A stretch of DNA of 64,000 bases from an uncultured Alphaproteobacteria bacterium. Lineage in GTDB: Bacteria > Pseudomonadota > Alphaproteobacteria > HIMB59. The first letter of the stretch is position 1. Each line of letters starts with the position of its first letter. The position numbers and the translations under genes are program-made. Under the pieces are notes generated by a model. The model was not told the DNA's origin. It searched no databases and was given only the letters and a program-made list of their open reading frames with translations. Below, piece after piece: positions 44,658 to 54,340 of the stretch. Where the stretch lies: assembly GCA_902591315.1 (NCBI GenBank), contig CACJAI010000004.1:1-64000 (forward strand). The letters are read 5' to 3'.

Positions 44658-45701
44658 ATGATTTTTGTGAGTAAAGAAAATCTGTCGCATAATTACAGGC
44701 AAATCGATAAGTTTTCAGGTAATTCAAAGATTATAAGCGTAATTAAAGGTGATGGCTATGGGCACGGCCTTTTGGAATGTTGTAAAGTATTAAAAACAAA
44801 TAAATGTAAAGATTTTTATGTTGCTAGGTTAGATGATGCTATCAAGCTGAGAGAAAATTTTAAAAATATAAATATTTTCCTTTTATCAGGTGTGATTTCA
44901 AACAATGATTTAAAAGAAATAAAAAAACATAAAATAATTCCTATTATTAATAATGTCGATCAATTATCTTTATTAAAAACTTCACAAAAACTTAAGTACG
45001 TTTTACATGTTGATACTGGAATGAATCGTCTTGGATTTCAGGCAAGTGAGCTTGAAAAATATTCAAATTTAATCGATAAAAAAAATATTATCTTTTTAAT
45101 GTCTCACCTATCTTCTGCAGATGATTTAAAAAAAAATGAGTCAAGTAGACAATTAAATAAACTTATTGACCTAAATAAAAATTTTAATTTACCTTTAAGC
45201 ATAGCTAATTCATCTGGAATTTTTTTAGGAAAGCAATATCATTTAAATTATGTAAGACCTGGAAAAAGTCTATACGGAATTAATCCTTTCTATAAAAAAA
45301 GATTTAACTTAAGACAGGTTATGAGTATTTACTCACCTATATTACAAGTTCAAAATGTCAGAAAAGGAAATTCAATTGGCTACAGCCAAACTTATAAACT
45401 TAAAAGAGACTTAAAAGTTGCAACAATAGATTTTGGTTACTCTGATGGATTTCTTAGAAGCGGAAGTAATAAAGCATCTGTTTATATAGATAAATTTCAA
45501 TGTAGAATTTTAGGAAGAGTTTCAATGGACTTGATTACGATTGATGTGTCTAAAGTTCCCAATAACAAATTGTATTTAGGCAAACCTGTCGAAATAATTG
45601 GAAGTAATCAACGATATGAAAGAATTGCATACGAAACTGGGACTAATGAACACGAGATTTTAATTTCTTTAGGCAGGAACTTAAGAAAAGTATATATATA
45701 A
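44658..45701 (+). CDS. alr: Alanine racemase
   Basis: A PLP-dependent racemase of about 347 residues making D-alanine for peptidoglycan. The PLP lysine is in SVIKGDGYGHG (about residue 29), the catalytic Tyr in IDFGYSDGFLR, and the second-domain signature is GRVSMDLITIDV. I choose the ATG at 44658, which places the lysine where Alr proteins have it. The frame also opens at 44613, but that ATG is inside the operator and would add a Lys-rich 15-residue tail. It is divergent from tmoX. Confidence 0.9.
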   Translation: MIFVSKENLSHNYRQIDKFSGNSKIISVIKGDGYGHGLLECCKVLKTNKCKDFYVARLDDAIKLRENFKNINIFLLSGVISNNDLKEIKKHKIIPIINNVDQLSLLKTSQKLKYVLHVDTGMNRLGFQASELEKYSNLIDKKNIIFLMSHLSSADDLKKNESSRQLNKLIDLNKNFNLPLSIANSSGIFLGKQYHLNYVRPGKSLYGINPFYKKRFNLRQVMSIYSPILQVQNVRKGNSIGYSQTYKLKRDLKVATIDFGYSDGFLRSGSNKASVYIDKFQCRILGRVSMDLITIDVSKVPNNKLYLGKPVEIIGSNQRYERIAYETGTNEHEILISLGRNLRKVYI

Positions 45702-45704
45702 GTC

Positions 45705-47468
45705 ATGTACGAAGCTCCAATTAAAGATTTAAATTTTGTAATTAAAAATCTAATAGATTTAGGCAAACTAAATAAAGTTAGCGATTACTCTGAATTTTCT
45801 GATGATTTAGTTGAAGCTGTTCTTGAAGAGGCAGGAAAAATAGCTTCTGAAGTGTTAGACCCTTGTAACCTTTCAGGAGACCATGAGGGCTCAAAAAGAC
45901 TCGATACTGGTGAGGTCGTAACTCCTAAAGGCTACAAAGAGGCTTATGAGAGTTTAAGAGATGGTGGGTGGTTTGGCTTAGAGGCCAAAGAAAAATTTGG
46001 CGGTCAACAGATACCAGTAACTTTATCTGCCGCTGTTAATGAGATTTGGCATAGTTCTAATATGTCATTAGCACTTTGCCACCTATTAACACAAGGTTTG
46101 ATATATGCTTTACAAAAATCAGCATCAGAAGATCAAAAAAGCTTTTATATACCAAAATTAGCATCAGGTCATTGGACAGGAACAATGAATTTAACTGAAC
46201 CACAATCCGGAACAGACCTATCTACGATTAAAACTAAAGCGGTAAAAGAAAATGGTCATTATAAAATTTATGGACAAAAAATTTATATTACCTATGGGGA
46301 ACATGATTTATCTGAGAATATTATTCATTTGGTTTTAGCCAGAACACCTGAAGCGCCAGAGGGTAATAAAGGTATTTCTGTTTTTCTTGTTCCTAAATTT
46401 ATTCCAAATGATGACGGCAGTATTGGCAAAAAAAATGATGTAACCTGTTTGTCTATTGAAAAAAAACTTGGTGTTAAAGGTTCCCCTACTGCGGTTTTAC
46501 AGTTTGGTGAAAAGGATGGAGCAATTGGTTATTTAGTTGGAGAAGAAAATCAGGGTTTAAATATTATGTTTGAAATGATGAACCATGCGAGGTTCTCAGT
46601 TGGAGTACAAGGACTTGCTGTTTCTGAAAGAGCTTACCAACAATCTAAAATGTATGCCTTTGATAGAGTTCAAGGAGTTCCAATTGATGGTCAGAAAGGC
46701 GATCCTATTATTCATCACCCAGATGTGCTTCGATTGTCCTCGACTATGAAATCAGAAATCGAAGCTATGAGAGCTCTTGCAATTTATGGAGCTTTTGCTT
46801 TGGATATGACTAAGTCAGATGAGAGTGAATATTGGGAAACAAAATCATCTTTAATGATCCCTATTATCAAAGGGTGGTTGACTGAAAGGTCACTTGAGAT
46901 TACATCAAATGCTATTCAAATTCATGGTGGCATGGGTTTTATTGAAGAAACAGGAATCGCACAACATTATAGAGATGCTAGAATTCTCCCTATATACGAG
47001 GGCACCACTGCAATTCAAGCAAATGATTTAGTTTTTAGGAAGACGCTTCGAGACAATGGTAAAAGCATATTAGAATTAATTGATGAAATTAAAACTGATA
47101 CAGAAGAATCTGCGAGTTCAGATCGATTAAAAGAGTTATGTAAAAAAATGGATAGTTCAATTGACTCTGCAAAAAAAGTTGTTGAACACATTGTTTCTAC
47201 ATCTAACAATAAAAAAAGACCTGCTGTATCGAGTGTAAATTATTTAATGATGTTAGGTTATATTTTTGGAGGGTGGATGATGATTAAAACTGCCAAAAAA
47301 TCATTTGAATTAAAAGATAAAGGTGAAATTGATAATGAATTTCTGGACGCAAAAATAGCTACATCAAGCATTTATGTATCAAGTATTTTGCCAAAAATTG
47401 ATAGTTTAGCTTCCATAATTTTACATGGTGATGAGGATGTTTTAGCTATGAAGCATCAATGGTTGTAA
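45705..47468 (+). CDS. Acyl-CoA dehydrogenase, long DmdC-like type
   Basis: A 587-residue acyl-CoA dehydrogenase with the extended C-terminal domain of the DmdC group (3-methylmercaptopropionyl-CoA dehydrogenase). Key parts are GTMNLTEPQSGTDL (FAD and substrate), ISVFLVPKF, QIHGGMGFIEETGIAQHYRDARI and the catalytic Glu in PIYEGTTAIQANDLV (about residue 432). It lies 3 bases after alr. A role in DMSP degradation is possible in a marine bacterium, but fatty acyl-CoA oxidation is equally allowed. Electrons would go to the ETF encoded nearby. Confidence 0.85.
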   Translation: MYEAPIKDLNFVIKNLIDLGKLNKVSDYSEFSDDLVEAVLEEAGKIASEVLDPCNLSGDHEGSKRLDTGEVVTPKGYKEAYESLRDGGWFGLEAKEKFGGQQIPVTLSAAVNEIWHSSNMSLALCHLLTQGLIYALQKSASEDQKSFYIPKLASGHWTGTMNLTEPQSGTDLSTIKTKAVKENGHYKIYGQKIYITYGEHDLSENIIHLVLARTPEAPEGNKGISVFLVPKFIPNDDGSIGKKNDVTCLSIEKKLGVKGSPTAVLQFGEKDGAIGYLVGEENQGLNIMFEMMNHARFSVGVQGLAVSERAYQQSKMYAFDRVQGVPIDGQKGDPIIHHPDVLRLSSTMKSEIEAMRALAIYGAFALDMTKSDESEYWETKSSLMIPIIKGWLTERSLEITSNAIQIHGGMGFIEETGIAQHYRDARILPIYEGTTAIQANDLVFRKTLRDNGKSILELIDEIKTDTEESASSDRLKELCKKMDSSIDSAKKVVEHIVSTSNNKKRPAVSSVNYLMMLGYIFGGWMMIKTAKKSFELKDKGEIDNEFLDAKIATSSIYVSSILPKIDSLASIILHGDEDVLAMKHQWL

Positions 47469-47469
47469 T

Positions 47470-47961
47470 TTGGAAAAATTTAAAAATAAATTAAGTAATT
47501 TTTTTAGTTGGCTATCAAAGGCAGAATTAGTTGAGTTAGACTCAGTGGATACTAGTGAAGATCCAATCAGACCAGATATTGACAATGAATTTCGCACCTC
47601 GTATGGCCGCAAGATTTATGGATTAAAATCTAATGAAGATGTTGAAGGGTTTATTTGTCTTGCATTCTGTAACGATGTACCACAAACAATGAAAGAATTA
47701 GACTTAATGAGCAAAAATGCTTTTCATGAAAAAAACGCAAACATTGCTGTAGCCTATACTGTTTGGTCAAGAAAAAGAGGAGCAGGTAAACAAACTATTT
47801 TTACAACAAAAAAGCTTGTTAAAGATGAAATGAAAAATATAGATCGCTTTATCACACTTTCTCCTTTGACACCTATTGCAACACATTTTCATATAAAGCA
47901 TGGTGCTAAATTAGTAAATATCAATGCAACTTCGCAAAACTTTGAATACGACTTTAATTAG
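47470..47961 (+). CDS. Unknown 163-residue protein following the acyl-CoA dehydrogenase
   Basis: Starts at a TTG one base after the dehydrogenase stop, without a clear ribosome-binding site, so it is probably reached by translational coupling. Segments such as GFICLAFCNDVPQ, NIAVAYTVWSRKRGAGKQ and ATHFHIKHGAKLV vaguely suggest a GNAT-like fold, but I do not recognise the family. Its stop overlaps the convergent ETF-QO stop by 4 bases. Confidence 0.7.
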   Translation: MEKFKNKLSNFFSWLSKAELVELDSVDTSEDPIRPDIDNEFRTSYGRKIYGLKSNEDVEGFICLAFCNDVPQTMKELDLMSKNAFHEKNANIAVAYTVWSRKRGAGKQTIFTTKKLVKDEMKNIDRFITLSPLTPIATHFHIKHGAKLVNINATSQNFEYDFN

Positions 47962-49595
47962 GTCCCAGAGTAAATAGGCCCACCCCCACCCTCAGGAGTT
48001 ACCCACTCAATATTTTGAGAAGGCTCTTTAATATCGCATGTCTTACAATGAATACAATTTTGAGAATTAATTTTTAAAATTTTTTTCTGGAGGTCATTAT
48101 CAAATTCAACTTCATACACACCTGCGGGGCAATACCTTTGGGCAGGTTCGTCGTATTTTTCAATAGTAAAATTAGTTGAAAGATCTTTATCATTAAGTAA
48201 CAAATGGTTAGGTTGATCATCTGCGTGATTAGTTCCTGATAGATAAACTGAACTGGGTTTATCAAAAGTAGTAACACCATCATATTTAGGATAGGTAATT
48301 TTTTTTGCTTTTTTAGCTGGGATCAAAGACTCATGATCAGCGTGCTTATGTTGAAGGGTAAAAGGAAGTTTACCTCCAAATATTTTTTGATCTAATCCAG
48401 TAAAAATCATTGCAGGTATCAGGCCCCATTGAAAACTAGGCTTTACATTTCTTGCTTTGTATAATTCCTCATATACCCATGAGTTTTTGAATTTTGACTC
48501 ATACTCTGACAGTTCTTTATTACTATTTATGTGATCATTGATGACTTCTGCAGCAATTATTCCACTTTTCATTGCGGTATGTGATCCTTTAATTTTTGGC
48601 ATATTTAGAGTGCCTGCATCACATCCTATCAATAACGCCCCAGGCATATGCATTTGTGGAAGACTCTGCAATCCTCCCTCTATTAGAGCTCTTGCTCCAT
48701 AAGAAATTCTTTTACCACCATCTAATAATTTTTTGATATCAGGGTGAGTTTTAAACTGTTGAAATTCGTCATAAGGAGAAAGGTATGGATTCTTATAATC
48801 CAAACCGATTACGTAACCTAAGTATATTTGATTATTTTCAGCGTGATAACAAAAACTACCTCCATATGTATCACTTTCAAGAGGCCATCCAACACTGTGT
48901 GAAACTTTACCGATTTGATGATTTTCAGAATTGATCTCCCAAATTTCTTTAAAGCCTATACCGTATTGTTGAGGAGATTTGTTGTTCGAGTCTAAATTAA
49001 ATTTTTTAAGGACCTCTTTTCCCAGGTGACCTCTACAACCCTCTGATAAAACTGTAACTTTACCTTTAATATTAATCCCAGGTTCATAATTATCTTTAGG
49101 TTTAAAATTTTTGTCTAAACCCATATCACCTGTTTGAACACCAATAACCTTTTGATCGTTATCATAAAGTAATTTACTAGCTGCAAATCCTGGAAAGATC
49201 TCTACTCCTAAGTTTTCGGCAAATTCACCTAACCATTTGCAAAGATTAGATAAGCTAATAATGTAGTTTCCATGATTTTTTAAAACATTTGGTAAAAAAA
49301 AGTTTGGCACCTTCATACTTTTAGTTTTTGTATAAAATAAAAAATCTTCTGATGTTACTGATGTATTGATTGGACTATTAAGTTCTTTCCAATTTGGAAT
49401 GAGTTCATCTAAAGCCTTAGTTTCAAAAACATTACCACTTAAAATATGAGCACCGACTTCAGATGCTTTTTCTAGTACACAAATAGACAAATTCGTATCG
49501 AGTTGTTTTAGTTTAATTGCTGTTGATAAACCAGCTGGACCAGCTCCAACTATTACTACATCGTAATTTAATTCTTCTCTCTGCACTTCGCTCAT
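47958..49595 (-). CDS. etfD: Electron-transfer flavoprotein:ubiquinone oxidoreductase
   Basis: A 545-residue membrane-associated enzyme passing electrons from reduced ETF to ubiquinone. The FAD motif VVIVGAGPAGLSTAIKLKQL is at about residue 13. The C-terminal 4Fe-4S ferredoxin-like domain begins at CPAGVYEVEF and continues with NCIHCKTCDIKEPSQNIEWV. The ending PEGGGGPIYSG is diagnostic. Together with etfA and etfB upstream on the same strand it links dimethylglycine and acyl-CoA oxidation to the respiratory chain. Confidence 0.97.
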   Translation of the reverse strand: MSEVQREELNYDVVIVGAGPAGLSTAIKLKQLDTNLSICVLEKASEVGAHILSGNVFETKALDELIPNWKELNSPINTSVTSEDFLFYTKTKSMKVPNFFLPNVLKNHGNYIISLSNLCKWLGEFAENLGVEIFPGFAASKLLYDNDQKVIGVQTGDMGLDKNFKPKDNYEPGINIKGKVTVLSEGCRGHLGKEVLKKFNLDSNNKSPQQYGIGFKEIWEINSENHQIGKVSHSVGWPLESDTYGGSFCYHAENNQIYLGYVIGLDYKNPYLSPYDEFQQFKTHPDIKKLLDGGKRISYGARALIEGGLQSLPQMHMPGALLIGCDAGTLNMPKIKGSHTAMKSGIIAAEVINDHINSNKELSEYESKFKNSWVYEELYKARNVKPSFQWGLIPAMIFTGLDQKIFGGKLPFTLQHKHADHESLIPAKKAKKITYPKYDGVTTFDKPSSVYLSGTNHADDQPNHLLLNDKDLSTNFTIEKYDEPAQRYCPAGVYEVEFDNDLQKKILKINSQNCIHCKTCDIKEPSQNIEWVTPEGGGGPIYSGT

Positions 49596-49617
49596 AATGT
49601 TGATTATATATTAAATA

Positions 49618-50571
49618 TTACGATTCTATCTGATTAAGTAGATCTAACTCTTTAATAATTTCAGGTATTGCTTGAAATAAATCCGAAGAAAGTCCGTAGT
49701 CAGCTATATTAAATATTGGTGCCTCTAAATCCTTATTAATAGCGACTATGACTTTACTTTCTTTCATACCCGCTAAATGCTGTATTGCACCGGATATACC
49801 TATGGCAATATAAAGCTCAGGAGCAACCATTTTACCAGTTTGTCCGACTTGGTATTCATTGCCAATATATCCTGAATCAACAGCAGCTCTCGACGCTCCA
49901 ACAGCTGCATTAAGTTTATCAGCTAAATCATATAAAAGTTTAAAATTATCAGAGTTTTCTAGTCCTCTACCTCCAGACACAACCACTCGAGCATTGCCCA
50001 ATTCAGGTCTGTCACTCTTTGATACTTCTCTATTTACGAATGTTGTTTTAACCTCTGAGTCAATGAAAGTAATATTTTCTAAAGCAGCATCACCCCCTGC
50101 TTCTTCACATTTTTCGAAAGAAGTGGGCCTGACAGTCATTAAATTAATTTTTTGATCAGTTTGAACATAAGAAATAGCGTTTCCTGCGTAAATAGGTCTG
50201 ATAAAAGTATCTTGGGACTCTATACCTATAATATCACTTATTTGAGTGACATCTAACTGAGCAGACACTCTAGGTAGCAGATTTTTTCCAAATGTACTAG
50301 AAGGTGCTAAAATGTGTGAATAGTTTTCAGCTAAATTAGAAATTATAGGAGATGATAATTCTGGTATTTGATTTTCTAATTTCTCATGATCACAAATAAT
50401 TACTTTTTTCACTAACTGTATTGATTTTGAACTTTTAGCAAGATCTTCAATTTTATTCCCTAAAATTAAAAGATGAATATCTTCGCTTAATTTTTCAGCA
50501 GCACTAATAGTATTAAGAGTTGATGATTTTAAATTTTTGTTATCATGTTCCGCTATTACAAGTACAGACAT
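49618..50571 (-). CDS. etfA: Electron-transfer flavoprotein alpha subunit
   Basis: A 317-residue ETF alpha subunit. The C-terminal FAD domain shows [66 protein letters not shown] and the final [18 protein letters not shown]. It directly abuts etfB. Receives electrons from acyl-CoA and dimethylglycine dehydrogenases. Confidence 0.97.
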   Translation of the reverse strand: MSVLVIAEHDNKNLKSSTLNTISAAEKLSEDIHLLILGNKIEDLAKSSKSIQLVKKVIICDHEKLENQIPELSSPIISNLAENYSHILAPSSTFGKNLLPRVSAQLDVTQISDIIGIESQDTFIRPIYAGNAISYVQTDQKINLMTVRPTSFEKCEEAGGDAALENITFIDSEVKTTFVNREVSKSDRPELGNARVVVSGGRGLENSDNFKLLYDLADKLNAAVGASRAAVDSGYIGNEYQVGQTGKMVAPELYIAIGISGAIQHLAGMKESKVIVAINKDLEAPIFNIADYGLSSDLFQAIPEIIKELDLLNQIES

Positions 50572-51321
50572 TTAAATTACTTTTGCCTCGTATTTTAGTT
50601 TTTGAACCAATTCTTTGACATCATTAACCATAATCCCTGCTTTCCTTTTTGGAGGCTCAATTACTTTTAATGTTTTAATTTTTGATGATGTATCAATTCC
50701 AAGAGTGTCAATATCAATTGTCTCAAGAGGTTTTTTTTTAGCCTTCATTATATTTGGAAGAGATGCAAACCTTGGTGTGTTTAATCTTAAATCACATGTT
50801 AAAACAGCTGGAAGTGAAGTTTCTAGGTTTTCAATACCTTCATCTATTTCCCTTGATATGAAAACTTTATTATTTTCAATTTTTAAATTTGAAATAAAAC
50901 ATCCTTGTGGCCAATTTAATAATGCAGATAAAATCTGACCTGTTTGATTTGAGTCATCATCGATAGCTTGTTTACCCATTAAAACGAGATCTGGTTTTTC
51001 TTTATCAATTATTATTTTTAGTGTTTTAGCAACTGCTAATGGCTCTAATGTGTTTTGACTTTTAACCAATATAGACCTATCAATCCCCATAGCCATGGAT
51101 GTTCTTAAAACATCTTGGGATTTATCATCTCCAATAGATACAGATACTATCTCATTTGCAAGACCCTGTTCCTTAAGCTTTACTGCCTCTTCAATGGCAT
51201 TTTCATCTGGTGGATTAACAGACATTTTAACATTTTGGGTTTCTACTCCACTATTGTCGCTTTTTACTCTAATCTGCACTTTGTAATCAACGACTCTTTT
51301 GACAGCAACTAAAACTTTCAT
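50572..51321 (-). CDS. etfB: Electron-transfer flavoprotein beta subunit
   Basis: A 249-residue ETF beta subunit (AMP-binding). MKVLVAVKRVVDYKVQIRVK is the usual start, so I use the ATG at 51321 rather than an upstream ATG that would add 11 residues. Signature regions are VNPPDENAIEEAVKLKE, LVLMGKQAIDDDSNQTGQ and CDLRLNTPRFASLPNIMKAKKK. First gene of etfBA. Confidence 0.96.
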   Translation of the reverse strand: MKVLVAVKRVVDYKVQIRVKSDNSGVETQNVKMSVNPPDENAIEEAVKLKEQGLANEIVSVSIGDDKSQDVLRTSMAMGIDRSILVKSQNTLEPLAVAKTLKIIIDKEKPDLVLMGKQAIDDDSNQTGQILSALLNWPQGCFISNLKIENNKVFISREIDEGIENLETSLPAVLTCDLRLNTPRFASLPNIMKAKKKPLETIDIDTLGIDTSSKIKTLKVIEPPKRKAGIMVNDVKELVQKLKYEAKVI

Positions 51322-51372
51322 TTGAATTTCAATAAAATAAACTAAGTTAAACAACTTACAAGATCCAAAACT

Positions 51373-51918
51373 ATGACAAATATTAAGAAGAGGAAGATCT
51401 ATAAAAATATTTATGAATTATTTATTAAATATACTAATAAACTTGATTTTAAAGAGATAAGAGAAAACTACATTTATAATGGAAATAGTGTCTCAGCTAT
51501 TTGTTTTAATAAACAAGATCAAGTTTTTTATTTCATAAGACAGATGAGACCAAATTATTTTTTTAATAAATTTTCACCCTACCCTCTGGAAATAGTAGCA
51601 GGTGGGATTAACAAGAAAGAATCAAGTAGACAAGCTATTATTAGAGAAATTAAAGAGGAACTTGGAGTCAAACCTATTTCGGTAAAAAAGTTGGAGTCAC
51701 TCATTATTGCCCCAGATATTTTAGAAGAAATTACTGATATCTATCTTGCATATGTCCCAAGAATTACAAACTTTAAAATTATAAATCCTAATGAGGGAGA
51801 ATATATAAAGATAATACCGATGGAAAAAAAACAAATTTTAGAAATTTTAAAAACAAATAAAACACATAATATTGTTACAAAATACGCTTTTTTAAAAATA
51901 AAAGAGCTTAAGATTTAA
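51373..51918 (+). CDS. Nudix hydrolase (ADP-ribose/nucleoside-diphosphate-sugar type)
   Basis: A 181-residue Nudix protein with a complete Nudix box, G-x5-E-x7-REIKEELGV, at about residues 77-99, and the preceding EIVAGG typical of ADP-ribose or NDP-sugar pyrophosphatases. It is divergent from etfB and overlaps the convergent dehydrogenase gene by 11 bases. The exact substrate cannot be read from sequence. Confidence 0.9.
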   Translation: MTNIKKRKIYKNIYELFIKYTNKLDFKEIRENYIYNGNSVSAICFNKQDQVFYFIRQMRPNYFFNKFSPYPLEIVAGGINKKESSRQAIIREIKEELGVKPISVKKLESLIIAPDILEEITDIYLAYVPRITNFKIINPNEGEYIKIIPMEKKQILEILKTNKTHNIVTKYAFLKIKELKI

Positions 51919-54340
51919 TCTTAATCATCTCTTTATCATAGATAGGATAAAGATGCACATTGCAGGGAACTTTTTTAGTAGCTATCTCTAACTCATAATT
52001 ACCATTTTCTACAAAGTTTTGATCAATAACATCTTTACTTCTTATGTACCCATAACCAATAGATTTGCCTATGGTGTATCCGTAACCTCCACTTGATAAC
52101 CAACCTACTTGTTTACCATCTCTAAATATAGTTTCTCTTCCTAAAAGTATTTGATTTGGGTCATCACACGTAAAACCTGCAAAAATCTTTTTCAAACCTT
52201 TTGATTTTTGATTTAACAGTGCTTTTTTTCCAATGAAATCTTTGTCAGAGTTAATTTTAGTTGCCCATCCTAATCCAGCCTCAAGAGGAGTATGGTCTGG
52301 CCCGATATCTGAACCCCAAGCTCTGTAGCCCTTTTCTAAACGACAACTCTCTATACATCGATATCCAGCATTAACTAGTCCAAATTGATTTCCATATTCC
52401 ATTATCTTTGAATAAATTTCTGAGGAAAAATCTATTGGGAAATGGAGCTCCCAACCTAACTCACCCATATAGGTTATTCTAATAGCATAAACATCTTTTG
52501 AAGCAATTTTGATTTTTTTACATGTAGCAAATGGAAAATTATCATTTGATAAGTCTGTATTTGTAAGTCCTTGAAGGATCTTTCTAGAATTTGGTCCCAT
52601 TAATGAAAAAACTGAATTATCAAACGTTATATTTTTAACTTCTACTTCTAAATTATTTGGAATATTTGAAATTATCCAATCATAGTCATGGGTCATAAAA
52701 CCTGTTCCAGTTATAATATAAAAGGTATTTTTATCTATAACTGTTATTGTTAAATCACATTCAATTCCGCCATCGTCATTCAACATTTGGGTATAGATTG
52801 TCGAACCAATTGGTCTATCAATTTTGTTTGCACATAAATACTCTAAAGCTTGTAGTGAGTCTTTACCTGATACAATAAACTTAGCAAAAGATGTTTGATC
52901 AATTAGAACAGCATTCTCTCTTGCGGCCTTTACTTCATTTCCAACAAATTCAAACCAATTTTGTCTGTCAAAGGAATAAATATCCCTAGGCTCACTTCCT
53001 TTTGGCGCAAACCAATTAGGTCTCTCCCAACCCATTTTTTCACCAAAACATGCATTTGAGTTTTTAAGTTTTTCATAAATTGGAGATTTTTTAAATTCTC
53101 TTACTGAGGAGTTTTCCTCAAAAGGCCATGCCATAGTGTAATGTTTAGCATAAGCCTCATAAGTTCTTTTTCTTACCCACTCCAAATCTTGATGGGGTTT
53201 TCCAAATCTTCTTATATCAACTGGCCATAAATCGTAAGGTGGTCTTCCATTGGCTACCCATTCTGCAAGTGCCATTCCCGCTCCACCTCCAGCAGCTATC
53301 CCATATGCGTTGAAACCTGCGCCAACATAAAAATTTTTTAATTCAGGACTCTCTCCTAAAATAAAGTTTCCATCTGGTGTAAAACTCTCAGGTCCATTTA
53401 TTAATTCTTTGACTCCAGCAGTCTCAAGACTAGGGACCCTTCCAAGAGCATTATTCATTATTTGTTCAAAATGATCGTAATTTGAGTCTAAAAGTGAAAA
53501 ATGAAAATCTTCTGGTACTGATTTTTCAGCCCATGATAAAGGGTTTGGTTCATACCCTCCCATTGCAAGGCCTCCAACCTCCTCTTTAAAATAAATTAAC
53601 CTATCAGGATCTCTTAAAGTAGGAAGGTCTGATTTAACACCCTCTATTTTTTCAGTAACCAAATATTGATGTTGAAAAGATACTAAAGGGACATTAACTC
53701 CAACATCTTGTGCAAACTGTCTGGTCCACTGACCACAACAACAAACAATTTTTTCACACTTGACTTTACCTTTAGATGTTTCAATACCTTCAATTACGCC
53801 ATTATTTATAATTACCTTTGATACCCTAGTTTCCTCAAATATTTTTGCTCCTTTGTTTCTAGCTCCTTTAGCCAATGCTTGTGAAATATCTGTCGGATTT
53901 GCTTGTCCATCTGTAGGAAGGAAAGCAGCTCCATAAACATCATCTATATTCATGATAGGCCATAAATCTTGAGCCTCTTTTGGAGTAAGTAGCTCCATCT
54001 CCAAACCAAATGAATGAGCTGTAGTAGTTTGTCTTAAAACCTCCTGCCATCTCTCTTTATTACATGCTAGTCTCAATCCACCATTCATCTTCCATCCTGT
54101 TCCTAATCCTGTTTCTTTTTCAAGCTTGTCATACAGATCAACAGAATATCCTAATAATTGAGTAATATTTGCATTAGTTCTTAATTGGCCAACTAGTCCA
54201 GCAGCATGCCATGTGCTACCAGATGTTAATTTACCACTTTCAATAAGTACAACTTCATGTCCTAAATCAGCTAAGTGATATGCAGTAGAACAACCTACTA
54301 TACCACCCCCAATTACTACAATCTTTGAACTATCTATCAT
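51908..54340 (-). CDS. Dimethylglycine/sarcosine dehydrogenase (FAD + GcvT fusion)
   Basis: An 810-residue flavoprotein like mitochondrial DMGDH. The FAD fold VVIGGGIVGCSTAYHLADLG is at about residue 9. GSTWHAAGLV (His at about residue 48) is the covalent-FAD motif of this family. The C-terminal GcvT domain (about residues 430-800, with RITYMGELGWELHFP, ESCRLEKGYRAWG and KDFIGKKALL) binds THF to catch the methyl-derived carbon. It fits the betaine pathway after BhmT. Sarcosine dehydrogenase is the main alternative. It is translationally coupled (one-base overlap) to the kinase-like gene upstream. Confidence 0.9.
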   Translation of the reverse strand: MIDSSKIVVIGGGIVGCSTAYHLADLGHEVVLIESGKLTSGSTWHAAGLVGQLRTNANITQLLGYSVDLYDKLEKETGLGTGWKMNGGLRLACNKERWQEVLRQTTTAHSFGLEMELLTPKEAQDLWPIMNIDDVYGAAFLPTDGQANPTDISQALAKGARNKGAKIFEETRVSKVIINNGVIEGIETSKGKVKCEKIVCCCGQWTRQFAQDVGVNVPLVSFQHQYLVTEKIEGVKSDLPTLRDPDRLIYFKEEVGGLAMGGYEPNPLSWAEKSVPEDFHFSLLDSNYDHFEQIMNNALGRVPSLETAGVKELINGPESFTPDGNFILGESPELKNFYVGAGFNAYGIAAGGGAGMALAEWVANGRPPYDLWPVDIRRFGKPHQDLEWVRKRTYEAYAKHYTMAWPFEENSSVREFKKSPIYEKLKNSNACFGEKMGWERPNWFAPKGSEPRDIYSFDRQNWFEFVGNEVKAARENAVLIDQTSFAKFIVSGKDSLQALEYLCANKIDRPIGSTIYTQMLNDDGGIECDLTITVIDKNTFYIITGTGFMTHDYDWIISNIPNNLEVEVKNITFDNSVFSLMGPNSRKILQGLTNTDLSNDNFPFATCKKIKIASKDVYAIRITYMGELGWELHFPIDFSSEIYSKIMEYGNQFGLVNAGYRCIESCRLEKGYRAWGSDIGPDHTPLEAGLGWATKINSDKDFIGKKALLNQKSKGLKKIFAGFTCDDPNQILLGRETIFRDGKQVGWLSSGGYGYTIGKSIGYGYIRSKDVIDQNFVENGNYELEIATKKVPCNVHLYPIYDKEMIKIKS

